Source: Noviherbaspirillum pedocola
GTDB lineage: Bacteria; Pseudomonadota; Gammaproteobacteria; Burkholderiales; Burkholderiaceae_D
Length of the DNA: 64,000 bases
Reading direction: 5' to 3'
NCBI RefSeq assembly: GCF_016632335.1
Contig: NZ_JAEPBG010000007.1
Coordinates: 124,001 to 188,000, forward strand
Shown here one piece after another: positions 16,751-25,400 of this stretch. Made by a program: the position numbers and the translations under genes. The stretch's first letter is position 1, and the number at the start of each line of letters is the position of its first letter. Under the pieces are notes generated by a model, which ran no database searches, was not told where the DNA came from, and saw nothing but the letters and a program-made list of their open reading frames with translations.

Positions 16751-17902
16751 ATGAAACATGGCTCAGTAAGCGGCGAGATCAGGCGTTCAATGCATGCAAC
16801 AGACAGCGTGCCCAAGCCGCAGCGCAGGCCGACGGCGACTGCAGCGCCTGGCGCCAGCCCGGATGCGCCGGGATTGGTCTACCGTTTCCTGCTGCGCGAT
16901 GACGGCAGCCAGGCTTTTCCCCATCTTTCCCGCGGCTGCCAGGCCCTGCTCGGCGTGTCGCCGCAATGGCTGCGCCGTCAGCCGGAAGGCCTCGCCGCAT
17001 TGATCGTCGAGGAAGACCGCGCCTCCTTTGCTGCCGGCATGCGCGAATCGGCGCGTCGGCTCTCCATCTGGAACTGGGAGGGCCGCATCCGCATCGAGTC
17101 CTGGCACGACATCAAGTGGATCAATCTGCGCGCCGCACCGCGCCGGCTCGCCGGCGTCGGCGTGCAGTGGGAAGGGCTGATGACCAACATCACCCACGGC
17201 AAGCTGGCCGAGCAGGAGATTCTGCAATCGCGCCGGCAGCTGGCCGAGCTGAGCGCGCATGTCGACCAGGTCAAGGAAGAGGAAAGAAAGCGCATCGCGC
17301 AGGAAATCCATGACGACCTCGGCGGCAACCTGACCGCCATCAAGATGGCCGTGGCCCAGCTTCGCCGCCGCCTCGCGCAGGGCGCGCCGGAACTGACCGA
17401 ACGCCTGGACTATGTCGACGCGCTGGTGGACCGCAGCATCGAGGCAGCGCACCGCATTTCCCGCGATCTGCGGCCCGGCATCCTGGACCTGGGCATCGTC
17501 GAGGCGATCGCCTGGCAGGCGCGGGAGTTCGAGAAGCAGTCGGGCATCCGCTGCGAACTGCATCTGCCGAGCGGCGATGTGCCGCTGCCCTCTTCCCGCG
17601 CCACGGCGCTGTTTCGCATTTTCCAGGAAGCGCTGACCAACATCGGCAAGCATGCTGGCGCCAGCGCGGTGCAGGTGCGGCTGGATGCGGCGCAGGACCG
17701 TCTGCATCTGAGCATCGCCGATGACGGTCGCGGCCTGGCCGAAGGCGAGCGGCGCCGTCCGGACGCTTTCGGCATACGCGGCATGCGCGAGCGCGCCCAT
17801 GCGCTCGGCGGCGAATTCGACATCGGCAACGGCGAACGCGGCGGCTGCGTACTCTCGGTACTCCTGCCCAGGAATGACGCGCGCCTTGCTGCGCGGGATT
17901 GA
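16751..17902 (+). CDS. PAS-containing NarX/UhpB-type sensor histidine kinase
   Basis: A 383-residue cytoplasmic kinase with no transmembrane segment. A PAS-like fold spans about 41-150, followed by a coiled coil and a HisKA_3 dimerisation domain with phospho-acceptor His187 in RIAQEIHDDLGG. The HATPase domain has FRIFQEALTNIGKHA (N-box), DDGRGL and GIRGMRERAHALGG. It is paired with the LuxR-type regulator 14 bases downstream. The true start is uncertain: ATG 16751 or 16790. The signal is unknown. Confidence 0.88.
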   Translation: MKHGSVSGEIRRSMHATDSVPKPQRRPTATAAPGASPDAPGLVYRFLLRDDGSQAFPHLSRGCQALLGVSPQWLRRQPEGLAALIVEEDRASFAAGMRESARRLSIWNWEGRIRIESWHDIKWINLRAAPRRLAGVGVQWEGLMTNITHGKLAEQEILQSRRQLAELSAHVDQVKEEERKRIAQEIHDDLGGNLTAIKMAVAQLRRRLAQGAPELTERLDYVDALVDRSIEAAHRISRDLRPGILDLGIVEAIAWQAREFEKQSGIRCELHLPSGDVPLPSSRATALFRIFQEALTNIGKHAGASAVQVRLDAAQDRLHLSIADDGRGLAEGERRRPDAFGIRGMRERAHALGGEFDIGNGERGGCVLSVLLPRNDARLAARD

Positions 17903-17916
17903 ACGGAAATGGCGGC

Positions 17917-18564
17917 ATGAAAGAAAAAGAACATATCCGGGTATTGATCGCCGACGACCACGCGATCGTGCGCGAAGGCCTGAAGCAGATACTGGCCGAC
18001 ACGCCGAACATCGTTGTCACCGGCGAAGCGGAACACGGCGCGGCCGCGGTGCAGCTGGCGCGCCATGCGCAGGCCGAGGTGCTGCTGCTGGACATCTCGA
18101 TGCCGGACCGCAACGGCATCGACGTGCTCAAGCAATTGCGCAAGGAAACCCCGGCGCTGGCGGTGCTGATGCTGTCGATGCACCGCGAGGACCAGTACGC
18201 GGTGCGCGCCCTGAAGGCCGGCGCGGCCGGCTACCTGAACAAGCAGAGCGCGCCGGCGGAACTGGTTGACGCGATCCGGCAGGTGGCATCGGGCCGCAAG
18301 TATGTGAGCCCGGAAGTGGCGCAGGAACTCGCGAACCAGGTCAGCGATGACCGCGACGCGCTGCTGCATGAAACTCTGTCCGACCGCGAATTCCAGACGC
18401 TGCGCATGATCGCCTCGGGCATGGCGGTCAGCGAAATCGCCGCCGAGCTGATGCTGTCGGTGAAGACGGTGTCGATGTACCGTTCGCGCCTCCTGGCAAA
18501 GATGAAGCTGCGGCACAACGCGGAACTGACGCATTACGCGATCAAGCACCGGCTGGTGGAGTGA
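17917..18564 (+). CDS. NarL/FixJ-family response regulator
   Basis: A 215-residue two-domain regulator. In the receiver domain (about 6-122), Asp11/Asp12-type acidic residues sit in LIADDHAIV and the phosphorylated Asp59 in LLLDISMPDRNG. The LuxR-type HTH (about 148-210) includes LSDREFQTLRMIASG and VSEIAAELMLSVKTVSMYRS. It is the cognate partner of the upstream kinase; the target genes are unknown. ATG 17917 is preferred to the in-frame TTG at 17899. Confidence 0.9.
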   Translation: MKEKEHIRVLIADDHAIVREGLKQILADTPNIVVTGEAEHGAAAVQLARHAQAEVLLLDISMPDRNGIDVLKQLRKETPALAVLMLSMHREDQYAVRALKAGAAGYLNKQSAPAELVDAIRQVASGRKYVSPEVAQELANQVSDDRDALLHETLSDREFQTLRMIASGMAVSEIAAELMLSVKTVSMYRSRLLAKMKLRHNAELTHYAIKHRLVE

Positions 18565-18565
18565 A

Positions 18566-18651
18566 TGCGTAGGTTGGGCTGACGAAGGAAGCCCAACGGA
18601 AGTCCGCACGGGATCGAGCTTCATGTTGGGCTTGCCAGCCCAACCTACGCA
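18566..18651. repeat. Interspersed inverted-repeat element (GTAGGTTGGGC type)
   Basis: Perfect 16-bp outer arms, TGCGTAGGTTGGGCTG at 18566-18581 and its complement at 18636-18651, enclose a nested GCCCAAC/GTTGGGC pair. It starts two bases after the response-regulator stop and could stabilise or terminate that transcript. A 21-bp piece of the right half recurs with two changes at 25825-25845. Confidence 0.7.
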
Positions 18652-18732
18652 AAAGCGATCATTTCCCAAAAGAAATTCCTCCAGTTTCCACCCGTTTTTC
18701 GCTCGCACCGAATAAACCCCTTTTCCTCCCTC

Positions 18733-18759
18733 TAAATTCCCGATTGAAGCTGCCGTTAT
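18733..18759 (+). promoter_or_regulatory. Possible FliA promoter of fliT-fliK-flhB-like-ycgR
   Basis: TAAATTCC, 11 bases, then GCCGTTAT. The spacing is exact and the -10 is close to that of the cheR promoter, while the -35 is weaker. It lies 135 bases upstream of fliT. Confidence 0.42.
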
Positions 18760-18893
18760 CCATCTACAGTGACGACTTCGCGAAAGGCGGCGACAAACCG
18801 CGGCCGGCGGCTCAGGACAAGGAGAAATCAGATGTTGCAATCGAGGCACGACAGCGCCAGGGGAAGGCGCGGACGATGCGGGAGTGCCTTTCG

Positions 18894-19217
18894 ATGACCT
18901 GCGATGATGTGATTTCCCTGTACGAAAACCTGTCGCTGCTGACCCGGCAGATGCTGGAAGCCGCCCGCGGGCGAAACTGGGATCGGTTGCGCGAGTTAGA
19001 GGAGGCTTGCGCAGCCGAGATCGGTCGCCTGCACGACGATGCGCCGTTGCCGCCCCTGTCGGGCGAGCTGCGCGCGCGCAAGGTGCGCATATTGCAGCGC
19101 ATCCTTGCCGACGATCGCGAAATCCGCACTATCACCGAGCCCTGGATGGAGCAACTCTCGCTGCTCCTGAACAGCGGCTCGGCGCGGACCTCTTCCACCT
19201 GCCGGCGCTCCGGCTGA
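18894..19217 (+). CDS. fliT: Flagellar export chaperone FliT (probable)
   Basis: A 107-residue helical protein from ATG 18894, preceded by GGGAGTGCC. The pattern SLYENLSLLTRQMLEAARG, then WDRLRELEE and a later RILQRILADDREIR, matches FliT, which binds FliD and, in enterics, FlhD4C2. The length fits (100-120). A longer in-frame reading upstream lacks a start signal. fliD and fliS, its usual neighbours, are absent from the window. Confidence 0.75.
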   Translation: MTCDDVISLYENLSLLTRQMLEAARGRNWDRLRELEEACAAEIGRLHDDAPLPPLSGELRARKVRILQRILADDREIRTITEPWMEQLSLLLNSGSARTSSTCRRSG

Positions 19218-19224
19218 AAACCGC

Positions 19225-20280
19225 ATGGCAGGCGGCATCTCCAACCCGAGTCCCATTCTTGGCCAGGTCTCGCAGATCGCGCCGGCGCGCGCCGTTGCCG
19301 CGCTCGGCGACACCGGCGGCGAAAGCCTGCGCCGGCTCATGGGGCTGGAAGTCGGCAAAGCCTTTGCCGCGCAGGTGCTGTCGCGCCTGCCGGGCGGTGA
19401 ATACCTGGTCGGCATCGCCGGCACCGTCGCGAAAATGGCCTTGCCGCAGGGCGCAGCCGTCGGCGACGCCCTGTCCCTGACCCTGATCGGCCGCGAGCCG
19501 CGACCGGTCTTCCTGCTGCCGAACGATGCCGCCCCTGCTGCCGGCGCCACGTTCAGTCCGGCCGCGCAACTGATCGACAGCCTCATGCGCCAGGAACGCG
19601 GTGATGCCGTCATCGCCCGCAGCCCGCTGCTTGCCGACACCGCTGCCGCGCAGGAAGCGGCGCCGCCGCTGGCCGACGCGCTGCGCACGGCGCTGGAACA
19701 CAGCGGCCTGTTCTATGAATCGCATGTCGCGCAATGGGCCGCCGGACAGCGGACTATGGAAGCGCTGCTGCGCGAGCCGCAGATGCAGATGCAGTCGGCT
19801 ATATCCAACGCGGCTGCCAACGCCGCTGCCGGCGTCGGCGCGCTCGTCGACCCGAGCTCCGCCGATAGCGCGCTGGCGAACGCGAGCATCGCGTCCCAGG
19901 CAGCGCCCGATGCCGCGATGCTGGCCGCCATGCAGCTCGACACCCTCGACAGCCACCGCGTCGCCTGGCAGGGCGAACTGTTTCCCGGCCAGCCGCTGCA
20001 CTGGGAAGTGCGCGCCGAGGACGAAGGCACGTCCGCCCGCCAGGAAAGCGGCGGCACGCCAGAGCGCGCCTGGCACAGCGCAATACGCATCGATCTACCC
20101 GAACTCGGCGCGGTCGAAGCCCGGCTGGCGCTGCGCGGCAACCGGCTGCAGCTGCAGGTCGACGCCGCCGATATCGACGCCGCCGACACGATGCGTCGCG
20201 CCGGCGCGTCGCTGGCAACGGCGCTGGAAGCGGCCGGCATCACGGTCGAAGGCCTGACGGTGCGGCATGGACAGGCCTGA
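19225..20280 (+). CDS. fliK: Flagellar hook-length control protein FliK
   Basis: A 351-residue Ala-rich protein. The C-terminal part (about 235-345) has the FliK_C pattern: LDSHRVAWQGELFPGQPLHWEV broken by short loops, IRIDLPELGAVEARLALRG and an amphipathic end ASLATALEAAGITVEGLTV. FliK measures the hook and switches export specificity through FlhB. The N-terminal two thirds are low in conservation, as usual. It overlaps the FlhB-like gene by 14 bases. Confidence 0.78.
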   Translation: MAGGISNPSPILGQVSQIAPARAVAALGDTGGESLRRLMGLEVGKAFAAQVLSRLPGGEYLVGIAGTVAKMALPQGAAVGDALSLTLIGREPRPVFLLPNDAAPAAGATFSPAAQLIDSLMRQERGDAVIARSPLLADTAAAQEAAPPLADALRTALEHSGLFYESHVAQWAAGQRTMEALLREPQMQMQSAISNAAANAAAGVGALVDPSSADSALANASIASQAAPDAAMLAAMQLDTLDSHRVAWQGELFPGQPLHWEVRAEDEGTSARQESGGTPERAWHSAIRIDLPELGAVEARLALRGNRLQLQVDAADIDAADTMRRAGASLATALEAAGITVEGLTVRHGQA

Positions 20281-20560
20281 TCCGCGCAAACGCGCCGCCG
20301 CGCTGGCCTATGCCAAGGGCGATGCCGCGCCGCGCGTGGTCGCCAAGGGCTATGGCCTGGTGGCAGAACAAATCATTGCGCGCGCCCGTGAGCATGGCGT
20401 GGCGCTGCACGAATCCAAGGAAATGGCCGCGCTACTCATGGGCGTAGACCTGGATCGGGAAATTCCGCCCGCGCTGTACCGCGCGGTCGCGGAGCTGCTG
20501 GTCTGGCTCTATCGCATGGAAAAGGCGCGGTCGAAGATAGAAAAACAAATCGGAAAGTAA
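20267..20560 (+). CDS. Stand-alone FlhB C-terminal-domain homologue (FlhB-like/FhlB)
   Basis: A 97-residue protein equivalent to the cytoplasmic FlhB/YscU tail: AALAYAKGDAAPRVVAKGYG, then AEQIIARAREHGVALHESKE and GVDLDREIPPALYRAVAELL. The NPTH autocleavage loop is replaced by GDAAP, so no self-cleavage is expected. Such proteins accompany fliK and can partly substitute for the FlhB C-terminal domain. It overlaps fliK and is followed by ycgR 7 bases later. Confidence 0.85.
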   Translation: MDRPDPRKRAAALAYAKGDAAPRVVAKGYGLVAEQIIARAREHGVALHESKEMAALLMGVDLDREIPPALYRAVAELLVWLYRMEKARSKIEKQIGK

Positions 20561-20566
20561 CCCCCC

Positions 20567-21310
20567 ATGAGCACCCAATTCGATATCGGTGTCGACGACG
20601 TCGGCCCGTACCAGATCCATGGCCGCCGCGAGATCATCGCGCTGCTGCGGCGGCTGATAGAGCAGCGCCAGCTGGTGCGCATGATCTTCTCCGAAGGCGG
20701 CGAAGCCATCGCCACGACGGTGCTGGCCGCCAACGAGGATGGCGTGATCATCGACACCGTGCGCGATGCCGCGCAGGTCGATCGCATCCTGAAGAGTCGC
20801 TCGGTGTCCTTCGATACCACGCTGGACCGGATCCGCATCGCCTTCTTCGCCGCGAAGCTGCAAACCGCTTCCTGGGAAGGCACGCCGGCACTGTCCATGA
20901 CACTGCCGGACAGCATGATCCGGCTGCAGCGTCGCGAGAATTACCGTGTGCTCACGCCGCGCTGCACGATACAGATGCCGGCCGAAGGCAATGACGATGC
21001 GCGCCGCCTGGCCTTCCCGGTGCAGAACCTGTCCGCCGGCGGCGTGGCGCTGATCGACGACAAGCTCAAGATCAATGCAACGCGCGGCCATCAGTACGAG
21101 GAGTGCGAACTGCAGCTGCCGGGCACGCAAAGCTTTCACGCCAGCCTGCGCGTGATGAACAGCCAGGACATCACACTGTACGACGGCAGAGTGGCGCGTC
21201 GCATCGGCTGCGAATTCGTCAATCTCGGCGGCGCGACGCTGGCGCTGGTGCAGCGCTATGTCAGCAAGGTACAGCGGGATCAGAACGCGAAGATGAACGG
21301 CATGGCCTGA
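20567..21310 (+). CDS. ycgR: Flagellar brake protein YcgR (PilZ, cyclic-di-GMP receptor)
   Basis: A 247-residue protein with an N-terminal YcgR domain (about 10-115) and a PilZ domain. The cyclic-di-GMP motifs are intact: RRENYRV (RxxxR type, about 125-131) and NLSAGG (D/NxSxxG, about 155-160). When bound to cyclic-di-GMP, YcgR slows the motor. Here it ends a flagellar gene cluster and is a natural output for the GGDEF/EAL proteins encoded at 30-33 kb. Confidence 0.9.
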   Translation: MSTQFDIGVDDVGPYQIHGRREIIALLRRLIEQRQLVRMIFSEGGEAIATTVLAANEDGVIIDTVRDAAQVDRILKSRSVSFDTTLDRIRIAFFAAKLQTASWEGTPALSMTLPDSMIRLQRRENYRVLTPRCTIQMPAEGNDDARRLAFPVQNLSAGGVALIDDKLKINATRGHQYEECELQLPGTQSFHASLRVMNSQDITLYDGRVARRIGCEFVNLGGATLALVQRYVSKVQRDQNAKMNGMA

Positions 21311-21358
21311 ACGGGGGCCGGCGTTCCAGGGCCTGCAGACAACTTCAGCTCGCAGCGC

Positions 21359-21685
21359 TCAATGCGCCACGGCCCACAAGGCCACCACGATCGCCACGCC
21401 AGCCACCGCCAGCGCAATCGCGCTCAGACGCTGCTGGCGCTCCAGCCGCTGTTCCAGCTCGGTCAGCGCCGCCTCGCTGCGCTCGGCCAGTTCGCGCAGC
21501 GCCGCGGCCTGCGCGGTCACGGCCTGCTGCAGTTCCGCAATCTGCAGCGCCTGCACGCGTTCATGCTCGACCGGCGTTTCCTCCTGCGCCGGGCGCGACG
21601 CGGTAAACAGCGGCAAAACGCCCTTGGCAAGATCGAGCAGATGCGGCGCGAGAGCGCGCATGGCGGCGGAAGTGAAGATCGACAT
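21359..21685 (-). CDS. Hypothetical coiled-coil protein with C-terminal membrane anchor
   Basis: A 108-residue protein from ATG 21685. A long coiled coil (about 42-88: ALQIAELQQAVTAQAAALRE, then Glu/Arg-rich heptads) is followed by a single C-terminal transmembrane helix (LSAIALAVAGVAIVVALWAV). The layout resembles tail-anchored membrane proteins, and the function is unknown. Convergent with ycgR. Confidence 0.65.
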   Translation of the reverse strand: MSIFTSAAMRALAPHLLDLAKGVLPLFTASRPAQEETPVEHERVQALQIAELQQAVTAQAAALRELAERSEAALTELEQRLERQQRLSAIALAVAGVAIVVALWAVAH

Positions 21686-22055
21686 GTATGGACCCGTGAT
21701 TGCAAAAGCGTCAAGCATACGCGATCGCAGCGGGCGGCGCCCCACCGTCGCAGCGCGGATACAGGAGCGCGCAAGCCCGTTTCCCGGCCTGAAACATCGT
21801 TCAAAAAAGCATCGCTCGATGCTATGATCGCCCACCTTGCCCGCCGGGCCAGCAAGTGGACGAACACAAGTTGGTTGAAGGACAAAGGAGCGGAAATCGC
21901 GTCGCAAGAGGAAGGAAGCGCAGCAAAGGCGCTTCCGAATGCGGGCATGGTTCCCGCGCTTCTGCCCGTCCCGGGCGCGATTTTCACCACTCCTGCCTTC
22001 GCCGACCTGCAGCTCGAAACACTCGCCTTACCGCTTTCCTTGCGCTTCGAAGTCC
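21686..22055. other. 370-bp region upstream of the thioesterase gene
   Basis: No supportable gene. It holds a sigma-70-like promoter at 21800-21828 and a GCATCG/CGATGC inverted repeat inside that promoter's spacer. Open frames run through, but none has a ribosome binding site plus a recognisable product. Confidence 0.5.
21800..21828 (+). promoter_or_regulatory. Candidate sigma-70 promoter upstream of the thioesterase
   Basis: TTCAAA, a 17-bp spacer, then TATGAT (4/6 and 5/6 to consensus). The spacer carries a 6-bp inverted repeat (GCATCG CT CGATGC), a possible operator. The distance to the start codon at 22056 is long. Confidence 0.4.
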
Positions 22056-22493
22056 ATGCCAGCCAGCCATGCCACGCCTGCAGCGTTTCCCGATGTCCCC
22101 GACGGTTTCGAGCCGCTACAGCGCGGCGGACCGTGGTTCGGCCAACTTGGCCCGGTGTACGCCAGGCCGGCCGGCGAGACTGCGATCATCATCGGACTGC
22201 GCCTGGACGAACGCCATCTGAATGTGCGCGGCGTTGCGCATGGCGGCATGCTGATGACGCTGGCCGACAGCGCGCTCGGCATCGCGGTTCATCAGGCTGT
22301 AGCGCTCAAGGGCCTGGCCACGGTCAGCATGTCCTGCGACTTCCTCGAGCCCGCCGGCCCTGGCGCCTGGATGGAAGCGCATGTCGAACTCGGCCGCATC
22401 GGCGCGCGCATGGCCTTTGCCAGCTGTCATCTGGTCGTCAACGGCCGGCGCATTCTGCGCGCCAGCGGCGTATTCGCGCTGATGCGCAAATAA
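22056..22493 (+). CDS. PaaI-family hotdog-fold thioesterase
   Basis: A 145-residue hotdog protein with the motif VRGVAHGGMLMTLADSALGI (HGG plus catalytic acidic region) and SMSCDFLEPAGPG, as in PaaI/YbgC-type acyl-CoA thioesterases. Candidate substrates are aryl- or acyl-CoAs. No operon partner identifies the pathway. Confidence 0.82.
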   Translation: MPASHATPAAFPDVPDGFEPLQRGGPWFGQLGPVYARPAGETAIIIGLRLDERHLNVRGVAHGGMLMTLADSALGIAVHQAVALKGLATVSMSCDFLEPAGPGAWMEAHVELGRIGARMAFASCHLVVNGRRILRASGVFALMRK

Positions 22494-22601
22494 GCCGGCT
22501 GCAACGCGCATGCATACCGCCTGCGATCACGCAACACACAGCCGCGCCCTCCTCCACGTTCTCACCGGTCGGCGACATGTCGCCCGCTTCATGGATGCGA
22601 A

Positions 22602-24788
22602 ATGAAATTCGACGACGATTCCGGCGCACCGGCGCTCGATGAGGTCCTCATCACCACCGAGCTGGCGCGCCGGCCGCAACGCGCGCACGACCATGCGGCG
22701 GAAAACCGCGCTCTCACCATGCTGGCCCACGAACTGGCCAGCCATCCGCACCGGATGCTGCAGACTTTGTCCGACCTGGTCCTCGCGCTGTGCGGCGCCG
22801 AGTCGGCCGGCATCAGCATCCTGGAGGCGGGCGATGGCGCGCACGTACTGCGCTGGCATGCGACCTCGGGCGCTTTTGCCTCCTACGTCAATGACGTGAT
22901 GCCGCTGGAAGCAAGTCCTTGCGGCGTGGTCATCGAGCGCAACAGCATGCTGCTCTTCGACGACGCCGAGCGGATGTTTCCCGCGATGCGCGGGCTCGAA
23001 CCGAAGTCGCGCGAATGCCTGCTTGCGCCCTGGGCCGTTGACGGCGTCGTGACCGGCACCGTCTGGGCCGTCACGCACGATCCGGACCGGCACTTCGATG
23101 CCGAGGACGCGCGCCTGCTGCAGAGCCTGGCCGCCTTCGCCGCTTCGGGTTACAAGACCATGCAGTCGCTGGCCGAAGCCGAGTCGGCCCGCTCCGATCT
23201 CGAGCGCCGGGTGCAGGAGCGCACTGAGCTGCTTGCGCGCAGCAATCGCGACCTGGAACACGAGATCGCGCAGCGGCGCCAGGCCGAGGCCGCGCTGCTC
23301 GCCAGCCAGGAAGAACGCTATCGTCGCCTGTTCTCGATGATGGACCAGGGTTGCTGCGTGCTCGATCGCCTGCCGCGCGCGCCGGGACAGCCGGTCGACT
23401 TCCGCTATCTCGAAGCCAACGAAGCGATGACGCGGCACACCGGATTGCGCGACGTGATCGGCAAGACCATCCTCGAACTCGTGCCCAATGCCGATCCGGC
23501 GATCATGGCGATCTATGACCGGGTCGCATCGACCGGTGAGTCGCAGCGCTTCGAAAGCTATCTGAAAACACTGGACCTGTGGATCGATGCGCAAGTCTAT
23601 CCGGCCGAGGCGCCGGGACAGGTCGCGGTATTGTTCAGCAATATCTCCGAGCGCAAGCGCGTCGAGCAGGCCCTGAAGGATGCCGACCAGCGCAAGGACG
23701 AGTTCCTCGCCACGCTCGCGCATGAACTGCGCAACCCGCTGGCGCCGATCAGCAACGCGGTGCAGATCCTGCAGCGGCCGGACGGCCGGCGCAAGGCGGA
23801 CCGCATGATCGAAATGATCGGTCGCCAGGTGCAGCAGATCATCAAGCTGGTGGACGATCTGCTGGAAATCTCGCGCATCACGCGCGGCAAGATCGCGCTG
23901 CAGCGCGAGCCGATCCGTCTGGAAGACGTTGTCGCCAACGCAATCGAAACCAGCCGCCCGCAGATCGACGCCGGCCATCACCAGTTATACGTGAGCCTGC
24001 CCGAAGAAACGATCGTCCTCGATGCCGATGCGGTGCGGCTCACGCAGGTGCTGTCGAACCTGCTCAACAATGCCGCCAGGTACACCAATCCGCATGGCCG
24101 CATCGAGCTCTGCGCGCGCATCGAAGACGGCCAGGCGCGCATCGCGGTGCGCGACAACGGCATAGGCATACCTTCAGCGCAGCTGCCGCATCTCTTCGAA
24201 ATGTTCACGCAGGTGCACCGGGGCCACGCCTCCAGCCAGAGCGGCCTGGGCATCGGCCTGGCCATGGTGCGCAAGCTGGTCGAGCTGCATGGCGGCGTGG
24301 TGACGGCGCACAGCGATGGTCCGGGCCGGGGCAGCGAATTCATCGTGTGCCTGCCGCTGGCCGCAGCGGCGCATGCCGACGACGCGCCGGTCCCAATCGC
24401 TGCGGCAAGATCACCGCTGAGCGGCGAACGCATCCTCGTCGTCGACGACAACCGCGATGCCGCCGATTCGCTGGCCATGCTGCTTGAAGCCGCCGGTGCT
24501 GAAGTCAGTACGGTCTACGACGGCGAATCCGCGCTGGCCGCGCTCGCGGCGAGTCAGCCGCGGCTGTTACTGCTCGACCTAGGCATGCCCGGCATGGATG
24601 GCTATGCGGTCGCGTGCGCGGTGCGCGCCGATGCGCGTCTTCGTGAACTGCGCATCGTGGCGCTGACCGGCTGGGGTCAGGAGAGCGAACGCGTGCGCAC
24701 GCGGGAATCGGGCTTCGACCATCACTTGACCAAGCCGCTGGATCTGCAGGCATTGGAAGCCTGGCTGGCAGGTATGCGCAAGGATTGA
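22602..24788 (+). CDS. Hybrid histidine kinase (GAF-PAS-HisKA-HATPase-REC)
   Basis: A 728-residue soluble hybrid kinase. A GAF domain (about 36-185) is followed by a coiled coil (190-235), a PAS domain (236-350), HisKA with phospho-acceptor His374 in FLATLAHELRNPLAP, HATPase_c (about 475-590; DNGIGIPSAQLPHLFEMF, GLGIGLAMVRKLVELHGG) and a C-terminal receiver with Asp near 659 (LLLDLGMPGMDGY). No transmembrane segment is seen, so the signal is cytoplasmic. The receiver probably supports a phosphorelay or intramolecular control. No dedicated regulator is adjacent. Confidence 0.92.
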   Translation: MKFDDDSGAPALDEVLITTELARRPQRAHDHAAENRALTMLAHELASHPHRMLQTLSDLVLALCGAESAGISILEAGDGAHVLRWHATSGAFASYVNDVMPLEASPCGVVIERNSMLLFDDAERMFPAMRGLEPKSRECLLAPWAVDGVVTGTVWAVTHDPDRHFDAEDARLLQSLAAFAASGYKTMQSLAEAESARSDLERRVQERTELLARSNRDLEHEIAQRRQAEAALLASQEERYRRLFSMMDQGCCVLDRLPRAPGQPVDFRYLEANEAMTRHTGLRDVIGKTILELVPNADPAIMAIYDRVASTGESQRFESYLKTLDLWIDAQVYPAEAPGQVAVLFSNISERKRVEQALKDADQRKDEFLATLAHELRNPLAPISNAVQILQRPDGRRKADRMIEMIGRQVQQIIKLVDDLLEISRITRGKIALQREPIRLEDVVANAIETSRPQIDAGHHQLYVSLPEETIVLDADAVRLTQVLSNLLNNAARYTNPHGRIELCARIEDGQARIAVRDNGIGIPSAQLPHLFEMFTQVHRGHASSQSGLGIGLAMVRKLVELHGGVVTAHSDGPGRGSEFIVCLPLAAAAHADDAPVPIAAARSPLSGERILVVDDNRDAADSLAMLLEAAGAEVSTVYDGESALAALAASQPRLLLLDLGMPGMDGYAVACAVRADARLRELRIVALTGWGQESERVRTRESGFDHHLTKPLDLQALEAWLAGMRKD

Positions 24789-24934
24789 TGCAGCAGCCGC
24801 TCGCGCAACCCAGACTCCGGCAGCGCGCAACGTGCAGCCAGCTACGCGGTGCCGCCCTTGTGCTTCCGGGGCTTTTACCCCGAGCGCAAAATTCGAACGC
24901 CCCCTGACGCGCCGGTCGCCAACGAGCGCGTGCT

Positions 24935-25237
24935 GTTGCAGTTGCAGTTGCAGTTGCAGTTGCAGCTGGTTTTGGCTTTTGTCGTTGTCGTTGCCGTTGC
25001 CGTTGCAGTTGCTTTTAATCCCGTTGATCGCGCCGTGTCGCCGGGCCCTGAAGCGGATAAGGTGCGGCGTCTGTCTGAGCGAAGCGCAGCGTAGCGAGTT
25101 TAGCCGCGCCCCGCTTCAGGGCCCGGCGACACGGGAACCCCGCGCAGCGGGGCGCGATCTCCGGGTCGCCTTTTCTTGGTTACTTCTTTTGGCGAATGCA
25201 AAAGAAGTGACCCGGCTGCCGGGCCGGGACCCGGCTT
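24935..25237. repeat. Left arm of a large imperfect inverted repeat
   Basis: It starts with five GTTGCA hexamers (24935-24964), then GTTGCC/GTTGTC units, then a 22-bp perfect hairpin arm pair (25035-25056 with 25111-25132) and a small ACTTCTTTT/AAAAGAAGT hairpin (25182-25208). The whole arm is collinear with the reverse complement of 25401-25742. No protein-coding content is recognised between 24789 and 25856. Confidence 0.85.
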
Positions 25238-25400
25238 GTTCGCCAAGCGCGATGGCCGTTTCGGGTCACCGGGCCTAGAAACTTCGATCGGGCGGGCCTT
25301 TCAATCCAAACCTCAATCAACGCGACGACGACCAAGGCAAGAGCCTGCCCCCTCAACGACATCACTCCGGTGATGCAAAACGTTCAGCGCCCCCTCGACC

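Noticed and set aside
20267-20560. A type III secretion apparatus gene linked to the effector pair
   Set aside because: The FlhB-like protein sits in a flagellar cluster overlapping fliK. It does not show that a virulence-type secretion system is present here.
21362-22642. A 426-codon plus-strand frame spanning the thioesterase region
   Set aside because: The thioesterase in another frame has clear hotdog motifs. The long frame is Arg-rich and out of register.
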